Below are positions 54,342 to 64,000 of a stretch of 64,000 bases of DNA, in pieces (position 1 is the first letter of the stretch; each line of letters opens with the position of its first letter). Both the position numbers and the translations under genes were made by a program. The notes under the pieces are model-generated. The model saw nothing but the letters and a program-made list of their open reading frames with translations, made no database searches and had not been told where the DNA came from. Origin of the DNA: an uncultured Bacteroidales bacterium (GTDB lineage: Bacteria > Bacteroidota > Bacteroidia > Bacteroidales > ML635J-15); NCBI GenBank assembly GCA_937899245.1, contig CALDKB010000035.1:10390-74389 (forward strand), in the 5' to 3' direction.

Positions 54342-57300
54342 ATGAAAATAATGGTCATGTTGCTCGTAACTGCAGCATGTGTATTGGGGACAAAAAATGT
54401 TTGTGCACAACAAGCACCGGGAGACCACAGCTACAATTGGAATACAGAATTGGCTGATGGTTCAAACACCACAATTCCTTGTGGCGCCACTTTTACTATT
54501 TCCGACAATTCTAATAGTGATCTTGCAAAAACTGTAACATTCAGTCTTCCGGAAGGGAGAACTGGAACAATAACAGTAACACTGACATCAAAGAACTTCA
54601 ACTACGGAAGCGACAACATTAAAATCTCAAACGGAAGAGATTTAGCAACTTGGAACAAAGACACAAAAGGAGTCCCTTCTGTTAACTCCACAAACGGAAA
54701 AGTAACAATTCAATTTAATAATAGCAGCAACAACAAAAACTCCACTTTCACTATCACTGTTAATGCTGAATGCGACGATCCATCCCAGATAAACTGGAAC
54801 AACAGCCAGTCATCATATACTGTTCCTTGCGGCGAAACATATACTGTAACCAAAAGAAACACAGACAACGATACTGATAAAACTGTTACCTTCAGCAACG
54901 AATCAGCCAGCACAATTACAGTAAGTCTTACCTCAAACAATGGACTGGCAACCTCCTGGGGTAACAAAGATAAACTTGTCATTTCAGATGGTATCAGCTC
55001 CGAAGAATGGACAAAAACAAATCCTTCATCTTCAAAAACATTCACCTCGCACACCGGTATGGTAAGCATACGTTTTGCTGATGGTTATAAGGATAAATCT
55101 TCATTCGTATTATCAATAGAAGCCGTATGCGACAACTCGGAAATAAACTGGAACGCTTCAAACACATCCTACAATATCGACTGCAGCAGCACGAAGAACC
55201 TATTCAAGTCCAGCATTAGCAACGACGCAAACAAGACTTACACTTTCACACAGAGCAACGCCAGCATAATGACAGTTTCGCTCATACACAATGGGCTGAA
55301 GTCAGATAGAGATCATTTTGACCAGCTTGTAATCTCAGATGGTACAAATACCATTGACACTTGGGACCAACAAACCGAGCAAAACATATCTGTTGAATCC
55401 ACTACAGGGACTATATCAATCCAATTCTTAAACAGCTATACAAATCAAAACTCATCTTACCTGATAAGAATCTCTGCAAACTGTACTCGCTATACTTTAA
55501 CCTACGACCTGAACTGCGGAGCCCAGCACACTTCGGGCATTACACCAGAATCGGGCATTTTAGTTACCGTTACCGACCAACAGCCAGGCAATTGCAACGG
55601 TCAGACTTTCGACGGATGGAACACTGCAGCAAACGGCAATGGAACTTCATATAGCGCAGGCGACAATATCAGACTTACCGCCAATACTACTTTGTATGCC
55701 CAATATCATACATATTATACTATTACATACAACACAACACAAAACTGGTCGTGTAGCGGTTCGCAATTCTTGCCAACACCAACAGCAATAAATTCCGAAG
55801 TATTAAGAGATGGCGCCTCGGCAACAGTAACCGACATTATCCCGAACTACTGCAACGATGAAAAGACTTTCGACCACTGGAACACAGCAGCCGACGACTC
55901 GGGCACACCATACTATTCAAGAGAACAAATTACAAACATCTCTTCCGACATAACCTTGTACGCAATTTACAAGAATTGCTATAGGCTTTCATATAACACA
56001 ACTGCCAACTGCCCAAGCCAGATTGTTTCTGTTGCAAATCAAACAAGAGTTACAACAACTTTGGTAAGCGATATCATACCTAACGACTGCGGGGAGGATC
56101 CTTTCACAAGATGGAATACTGCTGCAGACGGAAGCGGCACCTACTACAACCCGGGTCAACAAATAACACTGACCGAAAACACAACACTATATGCTCAATA
56201 CGCTTTGTCTGAATGTTCTATGTTCCTTCATGGCAAGAAGATTGAAGGCGGTGCAGAAATCGACAACGATACCATATATTATAATGGTTGCAAGGGAACT
56301 CCTGTTTCTCTCGAAGCCAGCATCACTGGTGAAGACAGCAACAACTGGGATTGGAGCTGGTATGTAAACGCTCACGATGCCAACCCACAAAGAATGGATG
56401 GCGCTTCTATTTCCGTAACTCCGGCAAATGCTGTCGGATACGACATTAACATCACTGCAATCAACAAGAACAACGGCTGTAAACTCGCTTCCCATGCAAG
56501 ACTCAGAGTCTCGAACGGACTTACGCCTTCAACCAATTCATACACTATTCCAAACGGAATTTGCATAAGCGAAACACGTTCCGTTACTGTTGGTAGCAAT
56601 GCCGACAGCTACGATATCTCTGTTCCGTCTCAAACAATACATGTAAGTGCTATAAAGGGTCAAAGCGAAGAAACGTTTATCCCTGATGGTCCTAACTGCA
56701 CCGACAGATGCTACGAATCTACTGTAACATTCACCGAATTTAACGATAATGCAAGAATCAGTTCTTCAAGCGATATAGAATATATCCGAATCAACATGGA
56801 ACACTCGTTCATCGGTGACGTTCAGATTAGTCTTGTTTGCCCGAATGGAAAATCAGCTATCATATTGCCGGACTGGCAAACACAGAACGCCCTCGACAAT
56901 TTCACTTACGATTATCCATATAACGGATCTGAATCTTACGGAACACAAAGTTACAGCCACTTGCCTATATCATTCGGTATTCCTAGCAGATCCGATGGCG
57001 GTAGCGGTAAATATTGCGACTCAAGATACAACACTCCTGGCACCGGTTGGGACTACTGCTGGTCTACTGTAAACTCAATCGACGGACAAAACATATCCTA
57101 TGCCAACAGTCTTCATTCGTATGTATACGAAACCGCTAATCATGAAAATGCAGCACCTAGCGTAACTTACAGAGTGGTTAAGGCTTCTGATGTTGAACAC
57201 TTAACTCAATTCTACAAACCATATCAGGACTTCTATAACCAACTTCAAGGTTGCCCGCTGAATGGAACATGGAAAGTTAAAGTATGCGACAGCTGGAAAG

Positions 57301-59465
57301 TTGATAACGGATACGTCTTCGAGTGGGATCTTAAACTTAGCGACAAATACTATCCAGACCCATGGAAGTACAACGTTGAAATAGAAAGCTTGAGACTTGA
57401 AAATACTCCTGACTTCATTTCCGTTTCGACCGAAAATCCAACTACAATTACTGTGCAGCCAACTGCTGAAAACGGAGGTAACTCTTTCGAACCTATATTA
57501 TATGTTATCGACAATCTCGGTTGCGAAAGCCAGACTCCTATCGACCTTAATATCGAAGTCAAGAAACCTTTCACTCCTACTATTGATGGTAGCGACAAGA
57601 TTTGCTTCGGAACCAGAGCAAACCTTTCGGCAAACCATAATATTGACGCTCCAACAGAAACACCTACATATCTGTGGAACGACGAAAACAGCTCTGCAAC
57701 AGCTTCGATGACTACCGAAGAACTTATGGAAAGTAAAACTTACACTGTTACTGTCACCTACCGTTCTTGTACAGCTACCATGAGTAAGGATGTCGAAGTT
57801 AGCGTTCCAGACCCGCAATATTACGGCATAGATCAGGACGATTTCGTTTGGGCAGGAAGAATTGCAGGAAACGAAGACGATTGGAACCGCTCCGGAAACT
57901 GGATCGTATACGATGCTAACAATAGCAAATACACATTGGCTGGAAACAACTTGCCAACATCAGCAAACAATGCTTTCGTAATTTCATACGGTGCAAATGG
58001 AGAGGAATGTATCAACGACGACCCGACTCTTACTGCAGAATCTTTCGTTAACAGCCTTACTATTGGTACAGGACATACCGTAACGGTTGCAAACCAGAAA
58101 CTAAATATCAGCGGCGACCTCGTTAACGACGGAACTCTTAGCGCTAATGAAGGAACTGTCGAATTCAATGGCAGCAGCGACCAGAGCGTTAAGAATGCTC
58201 AGGTATTCAACAATGTTGTCTTCAACCAGCAGAACGTAAATTTAATTTCCTCGCTTAACGGAAATTTCACTATAAACGGTAATGCTACATTTAATAAAGG
58301 TATCGTCGATGCAGATGTTATTTTCACAAACGACATTGACGCAATGGTTGTTAACGACAGAAACCTAACTTACAACAGTTTTGTCAACAAATCGGTTACA
58401 AAGAGCGGAAAGTGCAGCAATTTCGTATTCCCTACCGGAAACGACTTTGTTCTAGGTACCGTTACAGCTACTTTGTCGGGAACAACAGATGTAACCGTAA
58501 GCTACCACCACTACGACGGCGAAAACGCCGATGGTAGCCACGGCTTCACAACCGACGATATGCCACGCTGGTGGAACACCGCCGATATGTGCGCCGAAAA
58601 TGACGCAAAATTCAACCATGTTAGCAACTACGAATACTGGAACGTTTCTTCTTCAGAAAATTTGACAGGAGTAACATTAAAGGTATCCTCAGCAGCTGCT
58701 GCAGACCACTACACTACCGAAGATTACGCAATGGAAAACGTTTACGGAACCATCTACAGCAATGGATGCTGGATGCAGGCAAGCTCAAGCCACGCAACTT
58801 CCGATGACGGCTCTACAATTGTTCTTAACGGAGTAACTGTTCCTGCTGTAAGTTCAAGAGCGACAAAACCTTCTTGGTTAACTTTCGCATCTATTAATCC
58901 GAGTGCAGTACTTCCTATCGAACTTATGAGCTTCACAGCCAAGTGCGAAAGATACGGCGCTTTATTGGAATGGGCTACCGCTTCTGAACGCGACAACGAC
59001 TACTTCATCATCGAACATTCTAGCGACGCTATGAATTTCAGCGAAATCGCTCGAATCGCAGGTGCAGGAAACTCTATCAGCACTTTGAACTACTCGTATG
59101 TAGACTACAACATGTTCGGCGGCGACAACTACTACAGACTAATCCAGGTCGACTACGATGGAACACGCTCAGCTTCCGAAATCATCGCACTGAACTGCGG
59201 CGATCAGGAAGACAAACCGGTTGTCGAGGCATACCCTAACCCATTCAACAGCGAACTGAATGTTTCATTGAAAAACTTCAACAACACTCCTGCCAAGATT
59301 GAATTGTTCGATATGCTTGGTAAGCTTGTTTACTTCGAAGAAGTTGATTCTACACTCAACCAGTACGACACAACACTGCAACTTGGCCACCTTGCTCAGG
59401 CAACATACACAATGAGAGTTTGTGCCGGCGAATTCGTTGAGGTTAAACAGATTGTAAAAAGATAA
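54342..59465 (+). CDS. Giant T9SS surface protein, tandem copy 1
   Basis: 1707 residues from the ATG giving MKIMVMLLVTAACV (a GTG four codons upstream is also in frame); signal ends VCAQQ. Three CUB-like modules (about 30-370, each opening with an INWN-type strand and NITVPCG-like turn), three InlB-type repeats (about 375-615, with FDGWNTAANGNGTSY and TLYAQY), a P domain (about 770-1000, RINMEHSFIGDVQISLVCP, GCPLNGTWKVKVCDSW), Ig-like and filamentous modules, then LPIELMSFTAKCE and a type A sorting domain (AYPNPFNSELNVSL...VKQIVKR). Secreted by T9SS and lipid-anchored. No enzyme domain seen. Tandem with a second copy at 60061; terminator at 59485-59515. Confidence 0.87.
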   Translation: MKIMVMLLVTAACVLGTKNVCAQQAPGDHSYNWNTELADGSNTTIPCGATFTISDNSNSDLAKTVTFSLPEGRTGTITVTLTSKNFNYGSDNIKISNGRDLATWNKDTKGVPSVNSTNGKVTIQFNNSSNNKNSTFTITVNAECDDPSQINWNNSQSSYTVPCGETYTVTKRNTDNDTDKTVTFSNESASTITVSLTSNNGLATSWGNKDKLVISDGISSEEWTKTNPSSSKTFTSHTGMVSIRFADGYKDKSSFVLSIEAVCDNSEINWNASNTSYNIDCSSTKNLFKSSISNDANKTYTFTQSNASIMTVSLIHNGLKSDRDHFDQLVISDGTNTIDTWDQQTEQNISVESTTGTISIQFLNSYTNQNSSYLIRISANCTRYTLTYDLNCGAQHTSGITPESGILVTVTDQQPGNCNGQTFDGWNTAANGNGTSYSAGDNIRLTANTTLYAQYHTYYTITYNTTQNWSCSGSQFLPTPTAINSEVLRDGASATVTDIIPNYCNDEKTFDHWNTAADDSGTPYYSREQITNISSDITLYAIYKNCYRLSYNTTANCPSQIVSVANQTRVTTTLVSDIIPNDCGEDPFTRWNTAADGSGTYYNPGQQITLTENTTLYAQYALSECSMFLHGKKIEGGAEIDNDTIYYNGCKGTPVSLEASITGEDSNNWDWSWYVNAHDANPQRMDGASISVTPANAVGYDINITAINKNNGCKLASHARLRVSNGLTPSTNSYTIPNGICISETRSVTVGSNADSYDISVPSQTIHVSAIKGQSEETFIPDGPNCTDRCYESTVTFTEFNDNARISSSSDIEYIRINMEHSFIGDVQISLVCPNGKSAIILPDWQTQNALDNFTYDYPYNGSESYGTQSYSHLPISFGIPSRSDGGSGKYCDSRYNTPGTGWDYCWSTVNSIDGQNISYANSLHSYVYETANHENAAPSVTYRVVKASDVEHLTQFYKPYQDFYNQLQGCPLNGTWKVKVCDSWKVDNGYVFEWDLKLSDKYYPDPWKYNVEIESLRLENTPDFISVSTENPTTITVQPTAENGGNSFEPILYVIDNLGCESQTPIDLNIEVKKPFTPTIDGSDKICFGTRANLSANHNIDAPTETPTYLWNDENSSATASMTTEELMESKTYTVTVTYRSCTATMSKDVEVSVPDPQYYGIDQDDFVWAGRIAGNEDDWNRSGNWIVYDANNSKYTLAGNNLPTSANNAFVISYGANGEECINDDPTLTAESFVNSLTIGTGHTVTVANQKLNISGDLVNDGTLSANEGTVEFNGSSDQSVKNAQVFNNVVFNQQNVNLISSLNGNFTINGNATFNKGIVDADVIFTNDIDAMVVNDRNLTYNSFVNKSVTKSGKCSNFVFPTGNDFVLGTVTATLSGTTDVTVSYHHYDGENADGSHGFTTDDMPRWWNTADMCAENDAKFNHVSNYEYWNVSSSENLTGVTLKVSSAAAADHYTTEDYAMENVYGTIYSNGCWMQASSSHATSDDGSTIVLNGVTVPAVSSRATKPSWLTFASINPSAVLPIELMSFTAKCERYGALLEWATASERDNDYFIIEHSSDAMNFSEIARIAGAGNSISTLNYSYVDYNMFGGDNYYRLIQVDYDGTRSASEIIALNCGDQEDKPVVEAYPNPFNSELNVSLKNFNNTPAKIELFDMLGKLVYFEEVDSTLNQYDTTLQLGHLAQATYTMRVCAGEFVEVKQIVKR

Positions 59466-59484
59466 CATACATTATATTAAATAA

Positions 59485-59515
59485 GGAAAGGTCTGCCTCT
59501 GGTAGACCTTTTTTT
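59485..59515 (+). terminator. Intrinsic terminator of T9SS copy 1
   Basis: AAAGGTCTGCC pairs with GGTAGACCTTT around TCT (one mismatch), followed by T. Confidence 0.8.
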
Positions 59516-59587
59516 ATGCCCGCATGCTTGTGCCGAACAAGCCAGCTATGACCCCACTCTCGTCATCCCAAACACCCCGCTCTCGTC

Positions 59588-59608
59588 ATCCTGAACTTGT
59601 TTCAGGAT
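59588..59608. repeat. Palindromic repeat (CATCCTGAACTTGTTTCAGGATC type)
   Basis: ATCCTGAAC-TTG-TTTCAGGAT forms an 8-9 bp stem. This sequence, next to GTCATCCTGAAC, is a repeat I recognise as common in many bacterial genomes. A partial CTCGTCATCC copy precedes it at 59561. Confidence 0.5.
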
Positions 59609-60060
59609 CTGAGAGTGTGAACAAACCCAAACCCTATGCTGAATACTCACTTCGTATCGTAAACTACGTCTGCGGAACTAGCCCGCTATGTCCGAAGAGA
59701 ACGCAAAAACAGCAATCATCGCTCAAGAAAAAAACGCAACATTGACTTTTCACAAAACAAAAAAAACTCACCCATTAACAATAAAAATAAACATACCAAC
59801 ACATACATTTAACCACAACGAAACAGAACAACAAAAAAAATAATTGAAAAAAAATACAATTTAAGTTTGGTGTTTAGAAAAATTTTATCAACATTTGCAT
59901 GCTAATAGTAGCGAAGAAGACGTATGCCATAAACATACTGATTCTTAACGACTTGAAGCAAAACGCAACACTCGACAAACTTGCCCTTTGGCCTGTGGTG
60001 CGAAGAAGTGTTGAATAAATTAAAAATTTTATAACGCATAAAACTAAAGTGAAAAATTTT

Positions 60061-63000
60061 ATGAAGACTTTTTGCATGTTGCTTGCCTCTGCAGCATGCC
60101 TACTGTTGACGGTTTCCGCTAATGCTCAGGTAAACGCGCCAGAAATATTAAATTGGACAGCTATTACAGCTAATACCACATACATTATTGATGATGGACA
60201 AAGCTGCATTATCATGGACAATGATGCCAGTGACAACGCTAAAACCATAACCTTTAAGCTGCCAGACAACACTAGTGGAGTTATTACGGTTACTCTCAAT
60301 TCTGACTTTAACGAACTAGGCAGCAGCTATTATAATTACGACGTGCTAACAGCAGGCGACGTGACATGGAGGAAAAACTCCGGCTCAACATCAAAAACTG
60401 TTACATCCACTTCAGGATCTATCCAAATTAAATTCACAAACGGATCGAATAATAATAGCATCTTCTTATTAACAGTTACTGCGCGCATATCCTCACGTAA
60501 TCTTAACTGGGTAAACATTCCTGATAACGCCATATATACAATAAAGTGTGGAGAAGATTATACAATAACCAAGAATACGGGGGATAATGATAAGGAAAAC
60601 TTTGTAACTTTCAAACTGCCAGATGGATATTCAGGGTCAATTACTATGCAAATAAATAGCTTTAACAATATGGGTAAAAATGGAAGCTACTATGACCAAA
60701 TGATTGCTAATGGAACTTCAGACGAAGTCCTTAACACAACTTCCACTTGTGCTACATGGCAACAGAATAGCGGTGACCTAAATACAGTTGATGGGAAAGT
60801 TACTCAGAAATTAGTTACATCAAACAACGGAACTGCCACTTTACAATTTATTAATAACGCTAATGATTGGAGGGGAAATTATAAATCAGGTTTCACTATA
60901 ACTGTTCACGCCGAATGCACTCAATACTATACACTTCTCTGTGGCGACACTTTTAATATCACAAAAGGCAAAGACGATGCCGAATATACAATGGACTATT
61001 GTTTCAAGTTACCGTCGGGAATTTTAGGAAACATTACAGTTGAACTATTAGAGAACGATTTAGGACATAACACACATACGGGTCGACACGACAGTATAGT
61101 ATTGCACGATTATGGCAATAATAGGTCTGGATGGTATCAACACACTACAACAAGCTCAGAGTTTCATACAACACCAACAGGGACTTCATTCACCTCTACA
61201 TCAGGTAAACTCGGAGTACAATTCCATAACTATTCAACAGGCTCTAAATCAGGCTATAAATTAAGAGTTACAACAGATTGCGGTGATATAAACTATGATA
61301 CGATTCCAATTCTATGCGGTTCAATGGATACAATAGCAAAAAAATTATCCGAAGCTGAAGGCGCTGAAGTCAAAACATTTAACTTCAGCTTGCCAGCAAA
61401 TCGAGATGGATTAATTGAAGTTACACTGCTTACCGACTATTCTGACCTTGGAGCAAATGCTTATATAAACCGCAACTTCCAGAATTATATCGGATGGGAC
61501 TACGACCAGCTAAATGTGATTATTGATAGTGATACTACTCATTGGCAAAATAACAGTGGAGAAAGCATACCTAGAACCATCACTTCTGATTCGGGAAGAA
61601 TTTCTGTTGAGTTCTTTAATGGTTCTACAAGCAACAGTTCGTACAGATACGTTGTTGAAGCTATGTGTAATTTTGTAGAAGTAACATACAACACAACGGA
61701 AAATAGCAATTGCGGAGCTAATGCAACACAAATTCCACCAGAAACTGTTTATAGAAACTCCTCTGAACCAGTAAATGTAACCGACATATCCCCTATCTAT
61801 TGCCCCTCTGGAAATGAAGATATGGCATTCGACCATTGGAACACAAGTCCTGATGGTACAGGAACAGATTATTATCCGGGAGATCCGTTGGATGGCATTA
61901 ATTCAGACATAACTTTGTATGCTATTTACGACAACTACACGCTAACATACGATACAAAGTCCAACTGCCCAAGCCAGACAGTTACAATTCCAGATCAAAG
62001 TGCAGTTGTTACAACTCATGTAAGCAACACAGAGCCTAATCCATGCGGCGATTATCAATTCGTAGGATGGAATACGGAAGAGGACGGAAGCGGTACAAGC
62101 TATGGCCCTGGAGATGAAATTACACTTTCAGGCAATACAACACTACACGCTCAATACTGCAAACCATTTACAGCTACTATCAGCGCTTCCAACCCAATTT
62201 GCTTAGGTATTAGCGCTAATCTTACTGTAAGCCACAACAATGCAGAAGCCACAGACGAAACTATTCAATATCTGTGGAATGACGACAATAATTCTGTAAC
62301 TGCAAATATGAGCGAGAGACTTACAGAAACCAAAACATATACTGTTACAGTTACCTATAAGAACGTTTGTAGTGCAACAGCAAGCCAGGAAATTATTGTT
62401 ATGGCTCCAGATGCAGAGGCATACGGATTGAAAGACAACGATTTCGTTTGGACTAGCGCTTGCCCCAATTACGAAGAATATTGGAATAAGTCTGACAACT
62501 GGGTTATTTATAATAAGGAAACTAACAAATATAACTTTGCAACAGACAACGCATTACCAACAGCAGAAAACAACACTTTTGTTGTTTCATTCGGCGAAAG
62601 CTGCGTAGCTAAGGATCCTACACTATTTGCAGAATCTTACACAAACGACCTTACTATTGGTAACGGACATACTGTTAATGTTGCAAGTGAAAAACTTCAC
62701 ATCAACGGAAATCTTATTAACGATGGTTCTTTGAGCGAAACAGGTACAGTAGAATTCAATGGTAACAACGACCAGTCCATTAAGAATTCTTTGTCTTTCA
62801 ACAATGTTGTCTTCAACCAGCAGAGTGTAAACATGATTAAATCTGTTGACGAAAATTCACCTGTAGAAATAACTATTAAAGGTAACGCTACATTTACAAC
62901 AGGTATAGTTGATGCAAATGTAATTTTCCCCGACATTCTCAACTATGCAAAGGTTGCTAATGAAAGCACTCTAACATACAATAGCTTTGTAAACAGATCT

Positions 63001-64000
63001 GTTACTAAGGAAGGAAAGTGCGATAATTTCGTATTCCCAACCGGCAACGACTATGTTCTTGGTACCGTTACAGCTACTTTGCCGGGAACAACAAAATGTC
63101 CAAAGGTAATAGTAAGCTACCACCACAACGACGGTGAAAACGCAGATGGAAGCCACGGCTTCACAACCGACGATATGCCACGCTGGTGGAACAAAGCCGA
63201 CATGTGCGCCGAAAACGATGCAAAGTTCGACCACGTTAGCAACTACGAATACTGGAATGTTTCTACAGCTGCTACATTAGAAAACGTAAGTTTGACTGTT
63301 TCTTCTTCTGCTGCTGCAGACCACTACACTACTGAACAATATTCAAACGAATACGTTTATGGAACTATCTACAGCAATGGCTGCTGGATGCAAGCAAGCT
63401 CAAGCCACGCAACTTCCGACGACGGAAAAACAATTGTTCTTGATGGTGTTAAAATTCCTGCTGTAAGTTTAAGAGCAACAACACCTTCTTGGTTAACTTT
63501 CGCATCTATTAATCCGAGTGCAGTACTTCCTATCGAACTTATGAGCTTCACAGCCAAGTGCGAAAGATACGGCGCTTTATTGGAATGGGCTACCGCTTCT
63601 GAACGCGACAACGACTACTTCATCATCGAACATTCTAGCGACGCTATGAATTTCAGCGAAATCGCTCGAATCGCAGGTGCAGGAAACTCTATCAGCACTT
63701 TGAACTACTCGTATGTAGACTACAACATGTTCGGCGGCGACAACTACTACCGACTAATACAGGTTGACTACGATGGAACACGCTCAACTTCAGAAATCAT
63801 CGTCTTGAACTGCGGCGACATGATAAGCGAAGAACCTACAGTTGATGCTTATCCAAATCCATTCAACAACGAGCTTGAAATTTCGTTGAAAAACTTCAAC
63901 AACACTCCTGCTAAGATTGAATTGTTCGATATGCTTGGTAAGCTAGTTTACTTCGAAGAAGTTGATTCTACACTCAACCAGTACGACACAACACTGCAAC
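60061..64000 (+). CDS. Giant T9SS surface protein, tandem copy 2 (cut by window edge)
   Basis: Open from ATG 60061 (GTG at 60049 also in frame) to the last base without a stop, over 1300 codons. Signal: MKTFCMLLASAACLLLTVSANAQ. CUB-like modules (four, about 25-530), two InlB-type repeats (about 540-700, with HLYAQYC-like ends), then directly PFTATISASNPICLGISANL and the WNDDNNS module, the FVWTSACPNYEEYW module, and the LPIELMSFTAKCE-to-sorting-domain region. Unlike copy 1 it lacks the P domain. Bases 63483-63750 are identical to 58868-59135 of copy 1. The final part of the sorting domain lies beyond the window. Confidence 0.85.
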   Translation, partial: MKTFCMLLASAACLLLTVSANAQVNAPEILNWTAITANTTYIIDDGQSCIIMDNDASDNAKTITFKLPDNTSGVITVTLNSDFNELGSSYYNYDVLTAGDVTWRKNSGSTSKTVTSTSGSIQIKFTNGSNNNSIFLLTVTARISSRNLNWVNIPDNAIYTIKCGEDYTITKNTGDNDKENFVTFKLPDGYSGSITMQINSFNNMGKNGSYYDQMIANGTSDEVLNTTSTCATWQQNSGDLNTVDGKVTQKLVTSNNGTATLQFINNANDWRGNYKSGFTITVHAECTQYYTLLCGDTFNITKGKDDAEYTMDYCFKLPSGILGNITVELLENDLGHNTHTGRHDSIVLHDYGNNRSGWYQHTTTSSEFHTTPTGTSFTSTSGKLGVQFHNYSTGSKSGYKLRVTTDCGDINYDTIPILCGSMDTIAKKLSEAEGAEVKTFNFSLPANRDGLIEVTLLTDYSDLGANAYINRNFQNYIGWDYDQLNVIIDSDTTHWQNNSGESIPRTITSDSGRISVEFFNGSTSNSSYRYVVEAMCNFVEVTYNTTENSNCGANATQIPPETVYRNSSEPVNVTDISPIYCPSGNEDMAFDHWNTSPDGTGTDYYPGDPLDGINSDITLYAIYDNYTLTYDTKSNCPSQTVTIPDQSAVVTTHVSNTEPNPCGDYQFVGWNTEEDGSGTSYGPGDEITLSGNTTLHAQYCKPFTATISASNPICLGISANLTVSHNNAEATDETIQYLWNDDNNSVTANMSERLTETKTYTVTVTYKNVCSATASQEIIVMAPDAEAYGLKDNDFVWTSACPNYEEYWNKSDNWVIYNKETNKYNFATDNALPTAENNTFVVSFGESCVAKDPTLFAESYTNDLTIGNGHTVNVASEKLHINGNLINDGSLSETGTVEFNGNNDQSIKNSLSFNNVVFNQQSVNMIKSVDENSPVEITIKGNATFTTGIVDANVIFPDILNYAKVANESTLTYNSFVNRSVTKEGKCDNFVFPTGNDYVLGTVTATLPGTTKCPKVIVSYHHNDGENADGSHGFTTDDMPRWWNKADMCAENDAKFDHVSNYEYWNVSTAATLENVSLTVSSSAAADHYTTEQYSNEYVYGTIYSNGCWMQASSSHATSDDGKTIVLDGVKIPAVSLRATTPSWLTFASINPSAVLPIELMSFTAKCERYGALLEWATASERDNDYFIIEHSSDAMNFSEIARIAGAGNSISTLNYSYVDYNMFGGDNYYRLIQVDYDGTRSTSEIIVLNCGDMISEEPTVDAYPNPFNNELEISLKNFNNTPAKIELFDMLGKLVYFEEVDSTLNQYDTTLQ

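Larger units (their letters stand above)
59466..60060. other. Intergenic region between tandem T9SS genes
   Basis: 595 bp. Holds the copy 1 terminator, the palindromic CATCCTGAACTTGTTTCAGG repeat, AT-rich sequence and the leader of copy 2. Apparent ORFs here (for example 59524-59745) have no supporting features. Confidence 0.55.

Noticed and set aside
59524..59745. 73-codon open frame between the T9SS genes
   Set aside because: It is built on the palindromic CATCCTGAAC repeat region and has no recognisable features.

Overview
The window is chromosomal DNA from a member of the Bacteroidota, most likely the order Bacteroidales. The evidence is the Bacteroidota-type promoter -7 box (TAnnTTTG) ahead of many genes, the near absence of Shine-Dalgarno sites, type IX secretion (T9SS) cargo with C-terminal sorting domains, OmpA/PD40 and TPR envelope proteins, and AT-rich intergenic DNA. 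No species can be named from the sequence alone.

Layout. 1-11.6 kb: the start of trmN6 (cut by the window edge), a TIGR02757 protein, a LysE-type exporter, an ftsK-lolA-folP run, a secreted DUF4412 protein, carbamate kinase plus ornithine carbamoyltransferase, a small secreted protein and a short UvrA paralogue. 11.75-16.64 kb: an IS1380-like element, with matching terminal inverted repeats and TTAA flanks, whose transposase survives only as N- and C-terminal fragments. About 4.1 kb of cargo lies between them: a two-TM membrane protein, a WYL regulator, a PD-(D/E)XK nuclease and a TPR-like protein. 16.7-20.6 kb: a DUF234-type ATPase, a small barrel protein, a FISUMP lipoprotein, a NUDIX hydrolase and tRNA-Leu(GAG). 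20.8-25.7 kb: a giant T9SS surface protein.

26-27.1 kb: a candidate small RNA, and a YqaE/Pmp3 gene with a perfect 12-bp hairpin in its leader. 27.2-32.8 kb: UDP-glucuronate decarboxylase, a TPR/PD40/CRD/OmpA/SPOR protein and dxs. 33-41.4 kb: an OmpA lipoprotein, two related small lipoproteins, an SPFH protein, aroK, pyrH-frr, a TPR protein and ribD. 41.4-44.7 kb: a CPBP protease, a second WYL regulator with decayed genes behind it, and initiator tRNA. 44.8-53.9 kb: an envelope barrel/TPR pair, FtsE, an e(P4)-type phosphatase, a polytopic membrane protein and tsaB. 54.3-64 kb: two tandem T9SS giants related to the one at 20.8 kb; the second runs off the window.

Most of the window is housekeeping and envelope biology. 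The less ordinary parts are the cargo-bearing IS1380-like element with its possible WYL-controlled nuclease module, the decaying second WYL locus, the modular T9SS family with a 268-nt identical block between tandem copies, and the two structured RNA candidates near 26 kb. The claim that the cargo is a defence system is inference from gene content, not something the sequence proves.
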